NCBI GenBank assembly: GCA_003330885.1
Contig: CP030277.1
Location: forward strand, 3,150,001 to 3,214,000
Source of the DNA: Rhodobiaceae bacterium
GTDB taxonomy: Bacteria; Pseudomonadota; Alphaproteobacteria; Parvibaculales; Parvibaculaceae
Direction: 5' to 3'
DNA: 64,000 nt
A program made the position numbers and the translations under genes. This document shows positions 45,868 through 54,229 of the stretch, in pieces; within the stretch, counting starts at the first letter, position 1, and each line of letters begins with the position of its first letter. Below the pieces are notes generated by a model. The model ran no database searches. It was not told the DNA's origin and worked only from the letters and a program-made list of their open reading frames with translations.

Positions 45868-46929
45868 TCACGACGGTGCTGCGTCACATCCCGCGTCGCT
45901 GTCCGCGCAATCGACTGTTCCTGCATTCTCGCCGGAAATAAGTGTGCCCAACCAATCCACAAAAGATGTTCCGTTAGCGGAATATGAGTAGAGATAGGGT
46001 GCGCGCAGGATCGTGTGCTTGTCACCGCCTGCTGTGAAACTTGCAAAACCTGGTATGGCTTCACTCAAGGTGGCGCGATTGGCAATCATCTGCTCGTGCA
46101 GAGCCGTGCCGCCTTGTAGCGCCTGTTGAAACCCGATCTGTACACCGTCATGAGCCGCGTCATATTGAGCGAAAGAAATCGATGGAAATTGAGTTGCGGC
46201 ACCTATGTAAAAATCATTAAAGCTGACGACGGACCCATCTGCGTTCCGCGCCCACACGGGCAAGAAGTCGAGTGTGCCCCACTCAGCAAGTAGGCCGCCG
46301 ATCTTTGGCGAGCTGTAACCGCCCGCGCCATCGCCCAACTGATGCACTGTCGCGTCCGGATAGGCTTTGGAGACAACTCCCGCATAGACAGGGGCCGCGA
46401 TAGCGCCTGCACTGCTGCCTGCGACCAACACTTGTTTGGCGCCACCGATATTTTCTTTCATCCATTCAAGAGCTGCATGAGCATTCGCATGTCCGCGATG
46501 GCGGATCGTAATCTCACTGCCATCCGGTTTTCCATACGTCTTATCAGTCTCGCCTAGATGTACGTCGCCCGTGCAGTAGGAGACAAAGACCATGCTCCAG
46601 TCGCTCACAGGGTTTGCCGGATTGCCAAGATCGAAAATGCCTTTGTGGGTCCGCGGGTCGTTATGGCCCATCTGAGCGGACGGCACATAAGTCGTGGGCT
46701 CTACAGCTGGGTCACAGGTCTGCCCGGCCCAGCAGGCACCGCCGCCATTAAAGAATACAACGAGCTTTTCTGGATCAGCCTTGCGAGCATGGAAGCTATA
46801 GGGCGTGCCAAGCGCGCAGGATGTTTCGCCGCCTGGTGTGATTGTCTCCCATGCATCCTCTGCGAAAGCCGGAAGGGCGAAAAGGGCGAGGCTGAAGCTG
46901 ATGAAAACGGCAGGCAGGCGGAACGGCAT
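45868..46929 (-). CDS. Pectinacetylesterase-family secreted protein
   Basis: The 353-residue protein has an N-terminal signal peptide ending ALPAFAED and would be exported. The mature part has VVFFNGGGACWAGQTCDP (oxyanion region with Cys), CTGDVHLG, the nucleophile motif VAGSSAGAIAAPVYAG and a C-terminal GGDKHTIL supplying His. These are features of the pectinacetylesterase (PAE/NOTUM) family of carboxylesterases; several Cys residues probably form disulfides. The true substrate in a bacterium is unknown. It ends 5 bp from the convergent diguanylate cyclase. Confidence 0.87.
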   Translation of the reverse strand: MPFRLPAVFISFSLALFALPAFAEDAWETITPGGETSCALGTPYSFHARKADPEKLVVFFNGGGACWAGQTCDPAVEPTTYVPSAQMGHNDPRTHKGIFDLGNPANPVSDWSMVFVSYCTGDVHLGETDKTYGKPDGSEITIRHRGHANAHAALEWMKENIGGAKQVLVAGSSAGAIAAPVYAGVVSKAYPDATVHQLGDGAGGYSSPKIGGLLAEWGTLDFLPVWARNADGSVVSFNDFYIGAATQFPSISFAQYDAAHDGVQIGFQQALQGGTALHEQMIANRATLSEAIPGFASFTAGGDKHTILRAPYLYSYSANGTSFVDWLGTLISGENAGTVDCADSDAGCDAAPS

Positions 46930-47101
46930 GAAAAGACATCCTCAGATCTGAGTCAGGAAACCGACTATTTCCATAGCAGAACTGACCGACCCGCGCATAT
47001 GTTCCATTTTTGTTCTTGACTGAAATAACGATATCATACAGGGTTTAAGGCGCAAGCGCTCTGAGCTTGTGTTGGGGATCACAATCAGACGGGGCACGCC
47101 C

Positions 47102-48637
47102 ATGGTGGCGCATATAGAAACCGTTGCCTTTCTGGGGCTGGAGGCGAAGCCTGTCGACGTGCAGGTACAAATTTCCGGCGGTGTGCCAAACTTCACTATT
47201 GTGGGCTTGCCCGACAAAGCCGTGGGCGAAAGTCGGGAAAGGGTGCGTGCAGCTCTAAGTGCCATCGGTCTTGGCCTGCCGCCCAAAAGGATCACCGTCA
47301 ATCTGGCCCCTGCCGACCTTCCCAAAGAGGGCAGCCATTTTGACCTGCCCATCGCATTGGGACTGTTGGTGGCGATGGATGTGGTGCAAAGCCCGGATCT
47401 CGACCGCTATGTGGTCTTAGGCGAGCTTTCCCTGGACGGCACCCTCACTGGCGTCGCGGGAACGCTCCCCGCAGCCATGGCGGCAAATGGGCGCGACAAG
47501 GGCCTCATCTGCCCGGCGCCCTGTGGCGCGGAAGCAGCCTGGGCAGGCTTTGATGAAACCAATCCGGGCGTCCTTGCGCCAGCGACCATCATCCAGCTGA
47601 TCAATCATCTGAAAGGCAATCAGCTTCTCTCAGAGCCTGTGCCCATGAAGGCCGTGCTGGGCGATGCGCTGCCCGATATGAAGGACATTAAGGGTCAGGA
47701 AAGCGCCAAACGGGCTCTGGAAGTGGCGGCGGCTGGCGGCCATAACATGTTGATGGTGGGTCCGCCGGGGGCCGGAAAATCCATGCTGGCGGCGCGCTTG
47801 CCCGGCATTCTGCCACCGCTGAGCCCACGGGAGATGCTCGACACCTCCATGATCGCAAGCATTGCCGGCGAACTATCGGAAGGCCGACTGACACAGCGGC
47901 GGCCCTATCGTGCGCCCCACCACTCCGCCTCTATGGCGGCATTGATTGGCGGGGGTTTGCGCGTCCGTCCGGGAGAGGTGTCGCTCGCCCATTCCGGTGT
48001 TCTCTTCTTGGATGAGCTGCCGGAATTTCCAAGACAGGTTCTCGACAGTCTGCGTCAACCCATTGAAACCGGCGAAGCGGTGGTCGCCCGCGCCAACGCG
48101 CACATCACCTTCCCGGCCCGTTTTCAACTGGTCGCCGCCATGAACCCCTGTCGTTGCGGACAGGCAGGCGATCCAGGTCGTGCCTGCGCCCGGCTTCCCA
48201 AATGCGTGCTGGACTATCAGGCAAAACTCTCTGGTCCCCTGGTCGACCGGATTGATCTCCATATTGACGTGCCGCCCGTAAGTGCCCGGGATCTCGCGCT
48301 CCCACCGCCCGCCGAAGGCAGCAGTGAGGTGGCAGCACGTGTCGCTGCAGCGCGCACCCTGCAAGCAGAGCGGTATGACGGCACGGATGTTCTGCTCAAC
48401 GCCCATGCGGACGGAGATTTGCTGGAAACTACGGTCAAATTGAGCAGTGCCGGACGTGATCTCCTGATGGAGGCGGCAGACCGGACGGGGCTCACCGCGC
48501 GCGGCTATCATAGGGTTTTAAGAGTGGCGCGAACCCTGGCAGACCTTGATCAAGTGCCAAATGTTGAGCGTCTCCATATCGCAGAAGCGCTCTCCTACCG
48601 CAATCAGAATGGCAACTCCCTGGGGGCAGCGGCCTGA
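47102..48637 (+). CDS. comM: YifB/ComM-family Mg-chelatase-like AAA+ ATPase
   Basis: The 511-residue protein starts MVAHIETVAFLGLEAKPVDV and has an N-terminal LonC-like ChlI domain (to about 165), Walker A GPPGAGKSMLAARLPG near residue 228, Walker B VLFLDELPEF and a C-terminal Mg-chelatase domain. ComM is a hexameric helicase that promotes branch migration during natural transformation. Many non-competent bacteria also carry it. ATG 47102 is used instead of an upstream in-frame start at 47069. No competence genes are adjacent. Confidence 0.93.
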   Translation: MVAHIETVAFLGLEAKPVDVQVQISGGVPNFTIVGLPDKAVGESRERVRAALSAIGLGLPPKRITVNLAPADLPKEGSHFDLPIALGLLVAMDVVQSPDLDRYVVLGELSLDGTLTGVAGTLPAAMAANGRDKGLICPAPCGAEAAWAGFDETNPGVLAPATIIQLINHLKGNQLLSEPVPMKAVLGDALPDMKDIKGQESAKRALEVAAAGGHNMLMVGPPGAGKSMLAARLPGILPPLSPREMLDTSMIASIAGELSEGRLTQRRPYRAPHHSASMAALIGGGLRVRPGEVSLAHSGVLFLDELPEFPRQVLDSLRQPIETGEAVVARANAHITFPARFQLVAAMNPCRCGQAGDPGRACARLPKCVLDYQAKLSGPLVDRIDLHIDVPPVSARDLALPPPAEGSSEVAARVAAARTLQAERYDGTDVLLNAHADGDLLETTVKLSSAGRDLLMEAADRTGLTARGYHRVLRVARTLADLDQVPNVERLHIAEALSYRNQNGNSLGAAA

Positions 48638-48760
48638 GCGCGAATTTAGTCCCCAATCTCCTCCACAAATTCCTCCATGTGAGGCCCTTGAAGTAACTCT
48701 TTCTCAAGCTTGGCCCCCGACAATCAAGGCACGGTTTAATTCAGATTGTCTGGACCGCCC

Positions 48761-50878
48761 ATGTTTGCCGCGTCGATTGTTTTTCCTGTTCTTGCTATTG
48801 CCGCGATCCTTGGCGGGGCGGCAATCGGGTGCGCGCTTTTTCTCTGGCGCAGGCTCCGCGAGCGCGGCATCGAAGTAAACGAACTCCTCGAAAAAGTAGA
48901 GCTCCTCAACGACTCAAACTGGGAACTGAAAGAGAGCGCGGAACGCTATCGCGATCTTGTTGCCAATCAGGGCGACATCATCCTGCGCAAAGATCTGGAT
49001 GGACGGCTTACCTTCGTCAATCAGGTTTATTGTGACACGTTTGATACGACCCGCGGCACAGCGCTCGGTAATCCTTTCACGCCGACACTGCCAGAAGGTG
49101 AGAAGCCGCGGCTTCTGGGTGACTTTGCAGGCCTGGCACTTCCTCCCTATCGCGTTCGATATGACCAGCGAGTGGAGACCGTGCGCGGCCCCCGTTGGTT
49201 CGTCTGGGAAGAATTTGCAATCCGTGATGATGATGGTCGCCTGAGCGAAGTGCAGACTGTTGGTCGTGACATCACAGACCGGAAAGAAACAGAAGAGCGT
49301 CTCGGTGAAGCGCTGGACCAGGCGGAAGCTGCGAACCGGTCCAAAGGTCAGTTCCTGGCCACCATGAGCCATGAAATCCGTACACCAATGAATGGTGTGC
49401 TCGGCATGATCCGTTTCCTGCTGGACACAGATCTGTCGCCTGCTCAGCGCTCCCATGCGCGAGCGGTGCAGCGCTCCTCTGAAGCTCTGCTCACCATCAT
49501 CAATGACATTCTGGATTTCTCAAAAATTGAGTCCGGAACTTTTGATCTGGCAACAGCGCCTTTCGACATTAATGCGCTTATTGAGCAGGCATGCGAGCTG
49601 ATGACGCCGCGAGCATTTGAAAAGCATATTGATATTGCTGGCTATGTGCAGGCGGACGTCCCGACACATGTGATTGGCGATGAATCGCGCCTTCGCCAGA
49701 TCCTGATCAATCTGATCGGCAATGCCGTCAAATTCACCGATGAGGGAGGCGTCTTTGTCTCTGTCCGCGTTGGTACTAAAGACGAGAATGGCGAGGTCGA
49801 GAGCCTTATCATTGATGTCGAAGACACCGGTATTGGACTGTCTGAAGAAGACGGTCAGGCAATCTTTGCTGAGTTTGCCCAGGCCGAACAGGGGCATGCC
49901 CGCCGTTTTGAGGGCACAGGCCTTGGTCTCACAATTACCAAACGCTTGGCCCAAGCCATGGGGGGCGATGTAACGGTCCGCAGCAAGCTCGGCCAGGGCT
50001 CCTGCTTTTCTGTATCGCTCAGCCTTGCAACTGTTTCAGACGACATGCCCCGCTTGCCGCTCCTGCTTGAAGGAAAGACGGCGTGTGTAACCGTTTCTGC
50101 GCCGATGAGCGGGCGTGCTGTTTCGTCAATGCTGCGAGACATGGGGGCGGATGTAAAAATCACAGAGACGCCTCTGCCGGGCGCAGATATCATCGTGACG
50201 CAATCCTCATTGGCTGAAGAAAGCTGGAAAGTTGATGGCGCCTCGGTCTTTTTGTTGACGTCACCCGGTGACACGCTGGCGGACGATTTGGGTCCAGGAT
50301 ATGCGGGCTACTTGGTACGCCCTGTAAGAGCTGAGTCATTTGCAAACCGCATTGCCGCCCCGCAACCAGAAGCCCGTCCGGAGGCCCAAGCGTCCCCTGC
50401 TCTCGACAGCAAAGTCGAAAGTGATTTTACTGAGGTTGAAGACGCGAGTCCGATTACGCCCGCAACTGAAGTGAAAGCAGGGGCTCTGGCTGTTCTTGTT
50501 GCAGAAGACAATGAACTCAATGCAACGCTCACGCGCATGATGGTGGAGCGTGCAGGCCACGTGCCGCACATGGTGGAAAGCGGTGTAGAAGCGCTGGCGG
50601 CGCTCGAAGACGCGGCGCCTGGCACCTACGACCTGGTCTTCATGGATCTTCATATGCCGCTCATGGATGGGTATGAAGCGACCCGCCAAATTCGCAAACT
50701 GGGACCGGTCAAGGGTGCCCTGCCTATTGTTGCACTGACAGCCAATGTAATGGCCGAAGACAAACAGGCTTGTCTGGAGGCCGGCATGGATGACTATCTC
50801 TCCAAGCCCGTTGACCCGTCTGACCTTGCCGCCATGCTTGAAGCTTGGCGCGGCAAAAAGTCTGATAAAGCGGCCTAA
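48761..50878 (+). CDS. Hybrid sensor histidine kinase/response regulator
   Basis: The 705-residue protein has one N-terminal membrane helix (about 5-28), a PAS domain (about 55-180), HisKA with His204 in MSHEIRTPMNGVLGM, and HATPase with NLIGNAVKFTDEGG. The region at about 435-530 folds like a receiver but lacks the acidic pocket, and a complete C-terminal receiver carries Asp629 in VFMDLHMPLMDG. The architecture resembles ArcB/BarA-type or CckA-like hybrids without an Hpt domain. It ends three bases before a 62-bp hairpin array. Signal and phosphorelay partners are unknown. Confidence 0.9.
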   Translation: MFAASIVFPVLAIAAILGGAAIGCALFLWRRLRERGIEVNELLEKVELLNDSNWELKESAERYRDLVANQGDIILRKDLDGRLTFVNQVYCDTFDTTRGTALGNPFTPTLPEGEKPRLLGDFAGLALPPYRVRYDQRVETVRGPRWFVWEEFAIRDDDGRLSEVQTVGRDITDRKETEERLGEALDQAEAANRSKGQFLATMSHEIRTPMNGVLGMIRFLLDTDLSPAQRSHARAVQRSSEALLTIINDILDFSKIESGTFDLATAPFDINALIEQACELMTPRAFEKHIDIAGYVQADVPTHVIGDESRLRQILINLIGNAVKFTDEGGVFVSVRVGTKDENGEVESLIIDVEDTGIGLSEEDGQAIFAEFAQAEQGHARRFEGTGLGLTITKRLAQAMGGDVTVRSKLGQGSCFSVSLSLATVSDDMPRLPLLLEGKTACVTVSAPMSGRAVSSMLRDMGADVKITETPLPGADIIVTQSSLAEESWKVDGASVFLLTSPGDTLADDLGPGYAGYLVRPVRAESFANRIAAPQPEARPEAQASPALDSKVESDFTEVEDASPITPATEVKAGALAVLVAEDNELNATLTRMMVERAGHVPHMVESGVEALAALEDAAPGTYDLVFMDLHMPLMDGYEATRQIRKLGPVKGALPIVALTANVMAEDKQACLEAGMDDYLSKPVDPSDLAAMLEAWRGKKSDKAA

Positions 50879-50880
50879 AG

Positions 50881-51200
50881 CGTTTCCAACAAAAGTTGCT
50901 GACTTTTGTGGTTCGGAAACGCGACCAGCGAAAAGACAGGAACGTTTCCAACAAAAGTTGCTGACTTTTGTGGTTCGGAAACGCGACCAGCGAAAAGACA
51001 GGAACGTTTCCAACAAAAGTTGCTGACTTTTGTGGTTCGGAAACGCGACCAGCGAAAAGACAGGAACGTTTCCAACAAAAGTTGCTGACTTTTGTGGTTC
51101 GGAAACGCGATCAGCGAAAAGACAGGAACGTTTTCAACTACAGTTGCAGACTTTTGTGGTTTGGAAACGCGATGGGTCCAAGGACAAGAACGTTTCCATC
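50881..51200. repeat. 62-bp tandem hairpin array
   Basis: Five units start at 50881, 50943, 51005, 51067 and 51129, and a sixth truncated one at 51191. Units 1-4 are nearly identical; unit 5 has diverged. Each contains a stem-loop, CGTTTCC ... CAAAAGT, loop TGCTG, ACTTTTG ... GGAAACG, and a linker GCGACCAGCGAAAAGACAGG. The array fills the gap between the convergent hybrid kinase and GNAT genes. Apparent ORFs through it are repeat artefacts (62 is not a multiple of three). A diverged solo copy lies at 11759-11801. Confidence 0.95.
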
Positions 51201-51239
51201 AGTAGGTCCAGGCATCAGCGCCCCCAGGACTGCGGCACC

Positions 51240-51707
51240 CTAAAGGTCCAGTCTCAAGCGAGGCAGAGTGCGTCCTGGAATAGATGCTGACGGTGAAGAA
51301 CCTGTGAGCCTGTAGCCGCACTTTTCATAAAACCCCTGAGCATTAGGGTCCGCATCAACATCAATGTGGGCGGCACCTTGTGCCCGCGCTGCGTCCTCAG
51401 CATGGGCCATCAATCGCGCCCCGAGCCCCGACCCGATAAAGGGCGTGTCCACAAACATGTCTTCCAGCTCGCGCACATCACCCCGGTCGCCCGGTGCAAG
51501 AGCGACCATGCCGGCGATCACACCGCCTGCTTCCGCCACGGTTATGTCTTCGTCAGCAATGCGCTCAGGCGTAATGGTGAGTTCTGTAATGCAGGCCTTC
51601 ATGAAAGCGTCGTCATACCCCCAATAGGCTTTGGACCGGAGCGCCAGTGCCGTGAGAGCTCTTGCATCGTCTGGAACAGCAGGGCGGAGGAATATCGACT
51701 TGTCCAT
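51240..51707 (-). CDS. GNAT-family N-acetyltransferase
   Basis: The 155-residue protein has the GNAT core: IFLRPAVPDDARALTALAL at the N-terminus, FVDTPFIGSGLGARLMAHAE (motif A, acetyl-CoA binding, with the G-x-G-x-G/A pattern near residue 92) and NAQGFYEKCGYRLTG (motif B). The substrate cannot be inferred. Start taken at MDKSIFLRP; four codons more are possible. It stands alone, convergent with the hybrid kinase across the hairpin array. Confidence 0.87.
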   Translation of the reverse strand: MDKSIFLRPAVPDDARALTALALRSKAYWGYDDAFMKACITELTITPERIADEDITVAEAGGVIAGMVALAPGDRGDVRELEDMFVDTPFIGSGLGARLMAHAEDAARAQGAAHIDVDADPNAQGFYEKCGYRLTGSSPSASIPGRTLPRLRLDL

Positions 51708-51782
51708 TCTCTTGTCCAATATGGTTGGGCTGTTTTGTCCCTCATGTTAGCAAATAGCTCGGGATAGTAAGAGGCTGATTCG

Positions 51783-53150
51783 ATTAGCGAGCAGACACAA
51801 AACCGAGAAGATGCGTCGCTGCTGCAAAAGCTGAATGCAGCCTGGCAGGTCTACACTGAGCGCAATGTACTGATCATTCTGCTGCTTGGGTTTTCGTCCG
51901 GGTTGCCGCTGGCGCTGACGGGTTCAACGCTATCCCTCTGGATGGCGGATGAAGGGGTTGATCTAGGTACCATCGGCCTCTTTTCCCTTGTTGGCTTGCC
52001 CTATGTCCTGAAGTTTCTGTGGGCGCCATTGGTTGATGCGGCGCCCGTTCCACTTTTCACACGCTGGCTCGGGCGGCGGCGGGGGTGGCTCGTCGCAACA
52101 CAGCTCTCCCTCGCACTGGCGATTGGGGCAATGGGACTGGTTGATCCCGTGCGCGCACCCTTATTGATGGCGCTCGCCGCTGTCATTGTCGCGTTTCTGT
52201 CTGCCACTCAAGACATTGTCATTGATGCCTTTCGGGTCGAGACACTGGATGAAACAGAATATGCCGCAGGCATGGCAAACTATGTTGCCGCCTACCGCGT
52301 CGCGCTACTGGTTGCAGGCGCAGGGACCGTATCAGCTCTGGGCATCTTCGAAGGCCTGGGCGCACCATCAGCCACGCTTTGGTCCTGGGCCTATGGCTTG
52401 ATGGCGACGTTGATGGGCATTGGGCTTGTCGCCTCTTTGTTCGCAACCGAACCCGCTGATAGCGAAAAGATTGAAAGTCAGCGCGAAGCACTCAACTGGG
52501 CAGAGCGGTTCAATCACGCAACCGTTAGTCCCTTTGTCGATTTTATGAAGAAACCGGGATGGTTCCTGGTTTTGTCTTTCGTTCTTTTGTTCAAGTTTGG
52601 CGATGCCTTCGCTGGTGCCATGGTTACGCCTTTCGCAATCGGCATCGGTTTTGAGAAGACCGTCTATGCCTATATTGCAAATGGGATTGGGTTGCCTGCT
52701 GCACTGATAGGTGGATTCGCTGGTGGATTTTTGGGCCGTATGATCAGCATGCGGAACGCGCTCTGGGTTGGTGGCATTTTGCAGATGGTGTCGAATCTGG
52801 CGTTTTGCTGGTTGGCCTGGGTAGGCCCGGCGACGGAAGCGTTGGCCATCACGGTGGGCATTGAGGCATTCACCGGGGGCATGGGCACAGTCATCTTTGT
52901 TGCCTACCTGTCGAGCCTCTGCGCCTCACGCGAGTTTACGGCCACTCAGTTTGCCTTGCTGTCAGCGTTGGCAGCAGTTGGGCGAACCGTGCTGTCGGCC
53001 AGTGCGGGATTTATCGCCGCCGCTATTGGCTGGGTGCCGTTTTTCATTCTCACCACGCTGGCGGCGGTTCCTGGCCTTATTCTGCTCGCCTGGCTTGGTC
53101 ACAAAAAACTGCTTGATGGTGTAAACCCCTTGAGCGCGGGACAAAAATAG
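51783..53150 (+). CDS. AmpG-like MFS permease, probable ATT start
   Basis: The 455-residue protein is a 12-helix MFS transporter of the AmpG group, which imports muropeptides during peptidoglycan recycling. NVLIILLLGFSSGLPLALTG at about residues 31-50 is the AmpG first helix, and VGLPYVLKFLWAPLVD and ATQDIVIDAFRVE follow. The reading frame is open from 51771, but the only ATG/GTG/TTG candidates lie inside or after helix 1 (TTG 51903). ATT 51783 has AAGAGG upstream with an 8-base spacer and gives a normal N-terminus. The rare start is inferred. No beta-lactamase or ampR gene is adjacent. Confidence 0.85.
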   Translation: MSEQTQNREDASLLQKLNAAWQVYTERNVLIILLLGFSSGLPLALTGSTLSLWMADEGVDLGTIGLFSLVGLPYVLKFLWAPLVDAAPVPLFTRWLGRRRGWLVATQLSLALAIGAMGLVDPVRAPLLMALAAVIVAFLSATQDIVIDAFRVETLDETEYAAGMANYVAAYRVALLVAGAGTVSALGIFEGLGAPSATLWSWAYGLMATLMGIGLVASLFATEPADSEKIESQREALNWAERFNHATVSPFVDFMKKPGWFLVLSFVLLFKFGDAFAGAMVTPFAIGIGFEKTVYAYIANGIGLPAALIGGFAGGFLGRMISMRNALWVGGILQMVSNLAFCWLAWVGPATEALAITVGIEAFTGGMGTVIFVAYLSSLCASREFTATQFALLSALAAVGRTVLSASAGFIAAAIGWVPFFILTTLAAVPGLILLAWLGHKKLLDGVNPLSAGQK

Positions 53151-53308
53151 CAAGAAAATCAATAGGTTGAATGTGACACACTGCGGTCATAATGCGCGCG
53201 CACAAGTGCGATCTTGCTTGCGAAAATCCCCACAACGGGGCAAGGATGAAGCGACTGGGTGACAAATTGGATGCCCTGCCGGCTGGAACGATGGACCCTG
53301 ACCCACGC

Positions 53309-54196
53309 ATGACTGAGACCACGACAAAAACAAAAACGACAGGTGACGCCAGCGTCTCTGGCGCGGACCAGAGCGATCGGTTCCCGGCGGGTCCTTTAAG
53401 CTTTGGACGCCGCAAAAACCTCGAAGTGCGTTTGGCAAGTACAGAAGAAGAAGTAACAGCGGCACAGGCGCTGCGCTATCACGTCTTCTATGAAGAAATG
53501 TCGGCGGAAGCCGATGCAGAGACGCTCGCCACGAAGCTCGACGCAGACCGGTTTGACACGTTCTGCGATCACCTTCTGGTCATCGACCACAATCTTGTTC
53601 CCGATGGTCAGGAAGACACGCCACCTCTTGATGCCGTCGTGGGGTGTTATCGCCTGCTGCGCCAGGATGTGGCGGAAGCAAATGGTGGTTTCTATACAGC
53701 AAGCGAATTTGAGATTGCGCCACTTTTGAAACGTGCTGGCTCTGACGTGCGCTTTCTGGAGCTTGGGCGTTCCTGCGTGCTGGAGCCCTATCGCAACAAG
53801 CCGACCGTGGAATTGCTCTGGCATGGCATCATGCATTATGTCGCCCATTACGACATGGACGTGATGCTCGGCTGTGCATCCTTCGAGACGACAGACCCGT
53901 CTGTTCTCGATATGCCGCTCTCCTATCTTTATCACGAGCACAAGACGCCGGAAGAATGGTACGTCCGGGCCCGTGCTGACCAATATGTAGAAATGAACAG
54001 GCTACCAAAGGACGATGTTGAACTTCGTCCCGCCCTTCGCGCCATGCCGCCCATGATCAAGGGTTACATTCGCGCGGGCTGTTTCATCGGAGATGGGGCC
54101 GTGGTCGACAAACAGTTTGGCACAACAGATGTGCTGATCCTGTTCCCGGTGTCACAAATCAACGAGCGCTATTCATCGAAGTTCAAGAAAGCCTGA
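53309..54196 (+). CDS. olsB: Ornithine-acyl-ACP N-acyltransferase (OlsB-like)
   Basis: The 295-residue protein belongs to the hemolysin-like GNAT group (OlsB) that transfers a 3-hydroxyacyl chain to ornithine, the first step of ornithine lipid synthesis. Motifs include AAQALRYHVFYEEMSAEAD, FCDHLLVIDH, VVGCYRLLRQDVAE, FLELGRSCVLEPYRNK and the late PPMIKGYIRAGCFIGDGA. The first 50 or so residues are Thr/Lys-rich and variable; starts at 53246 or 53291 are possible, and ATG 53309 is used. The second enzyme OlsA is not in the window. Ornithine lipids often replace phospholipids under phosphate limitation. Confidence 0.88.
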   Translation: MTETTTKTKTTGDASVSGADQSDRFPAGPLSFGRRKNLEVRLASTEEEVTAAQALRYHVFYEEMSAEADAETLATKLDADRFDTFCDHLLVIDHNLVPDGQEDTPPLDAVVGCYRLLRQDVAEANGGFYTASEFEIAPLLKRAGSDVRFLELGRSCVLEPYRNKPTVELLWHGIMHYVAHYDMDVMLGCASFETTDPSVLDMPLSYLYHEHKTPEEWYVRARADQYVEMNRLPKDDVELRPALRAMPPMIKGYIRAGCFIGDGAVVDKQFGTTDVLILFPVSQINERYSSKFKKA

Positions 54197-54216
54197 GCGC
54201 GGTTCTGTAACCGCGT
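54197..54216 (+). terminator. Hairpin between olsB and maeB
   Basis: CGCGGTT and AACCGCG pair around CTGT immediately after the olsB stop, followed by TTC. The stem is good but the T-run short. It lies at the 33-bp convergent junction. Confidence 0.45.
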
Positions 54217-54229
54217 TCAGAAGCGCGTG

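Noticed and set aside
50881-51200. Possible CRISPR array
   Set aside because: The units are directly tandem with no unique spacers, and there are no cas genes.
50790-51290. Several overlapping ORFs of 60-90 codons on both strands with repeated peptide units
   Set aside because: They are read-through of the 62-bp tandem array in different frames; because 62 is not a multiple of three the peptide pattern has no steady register, and no ribosome binding sites exist.
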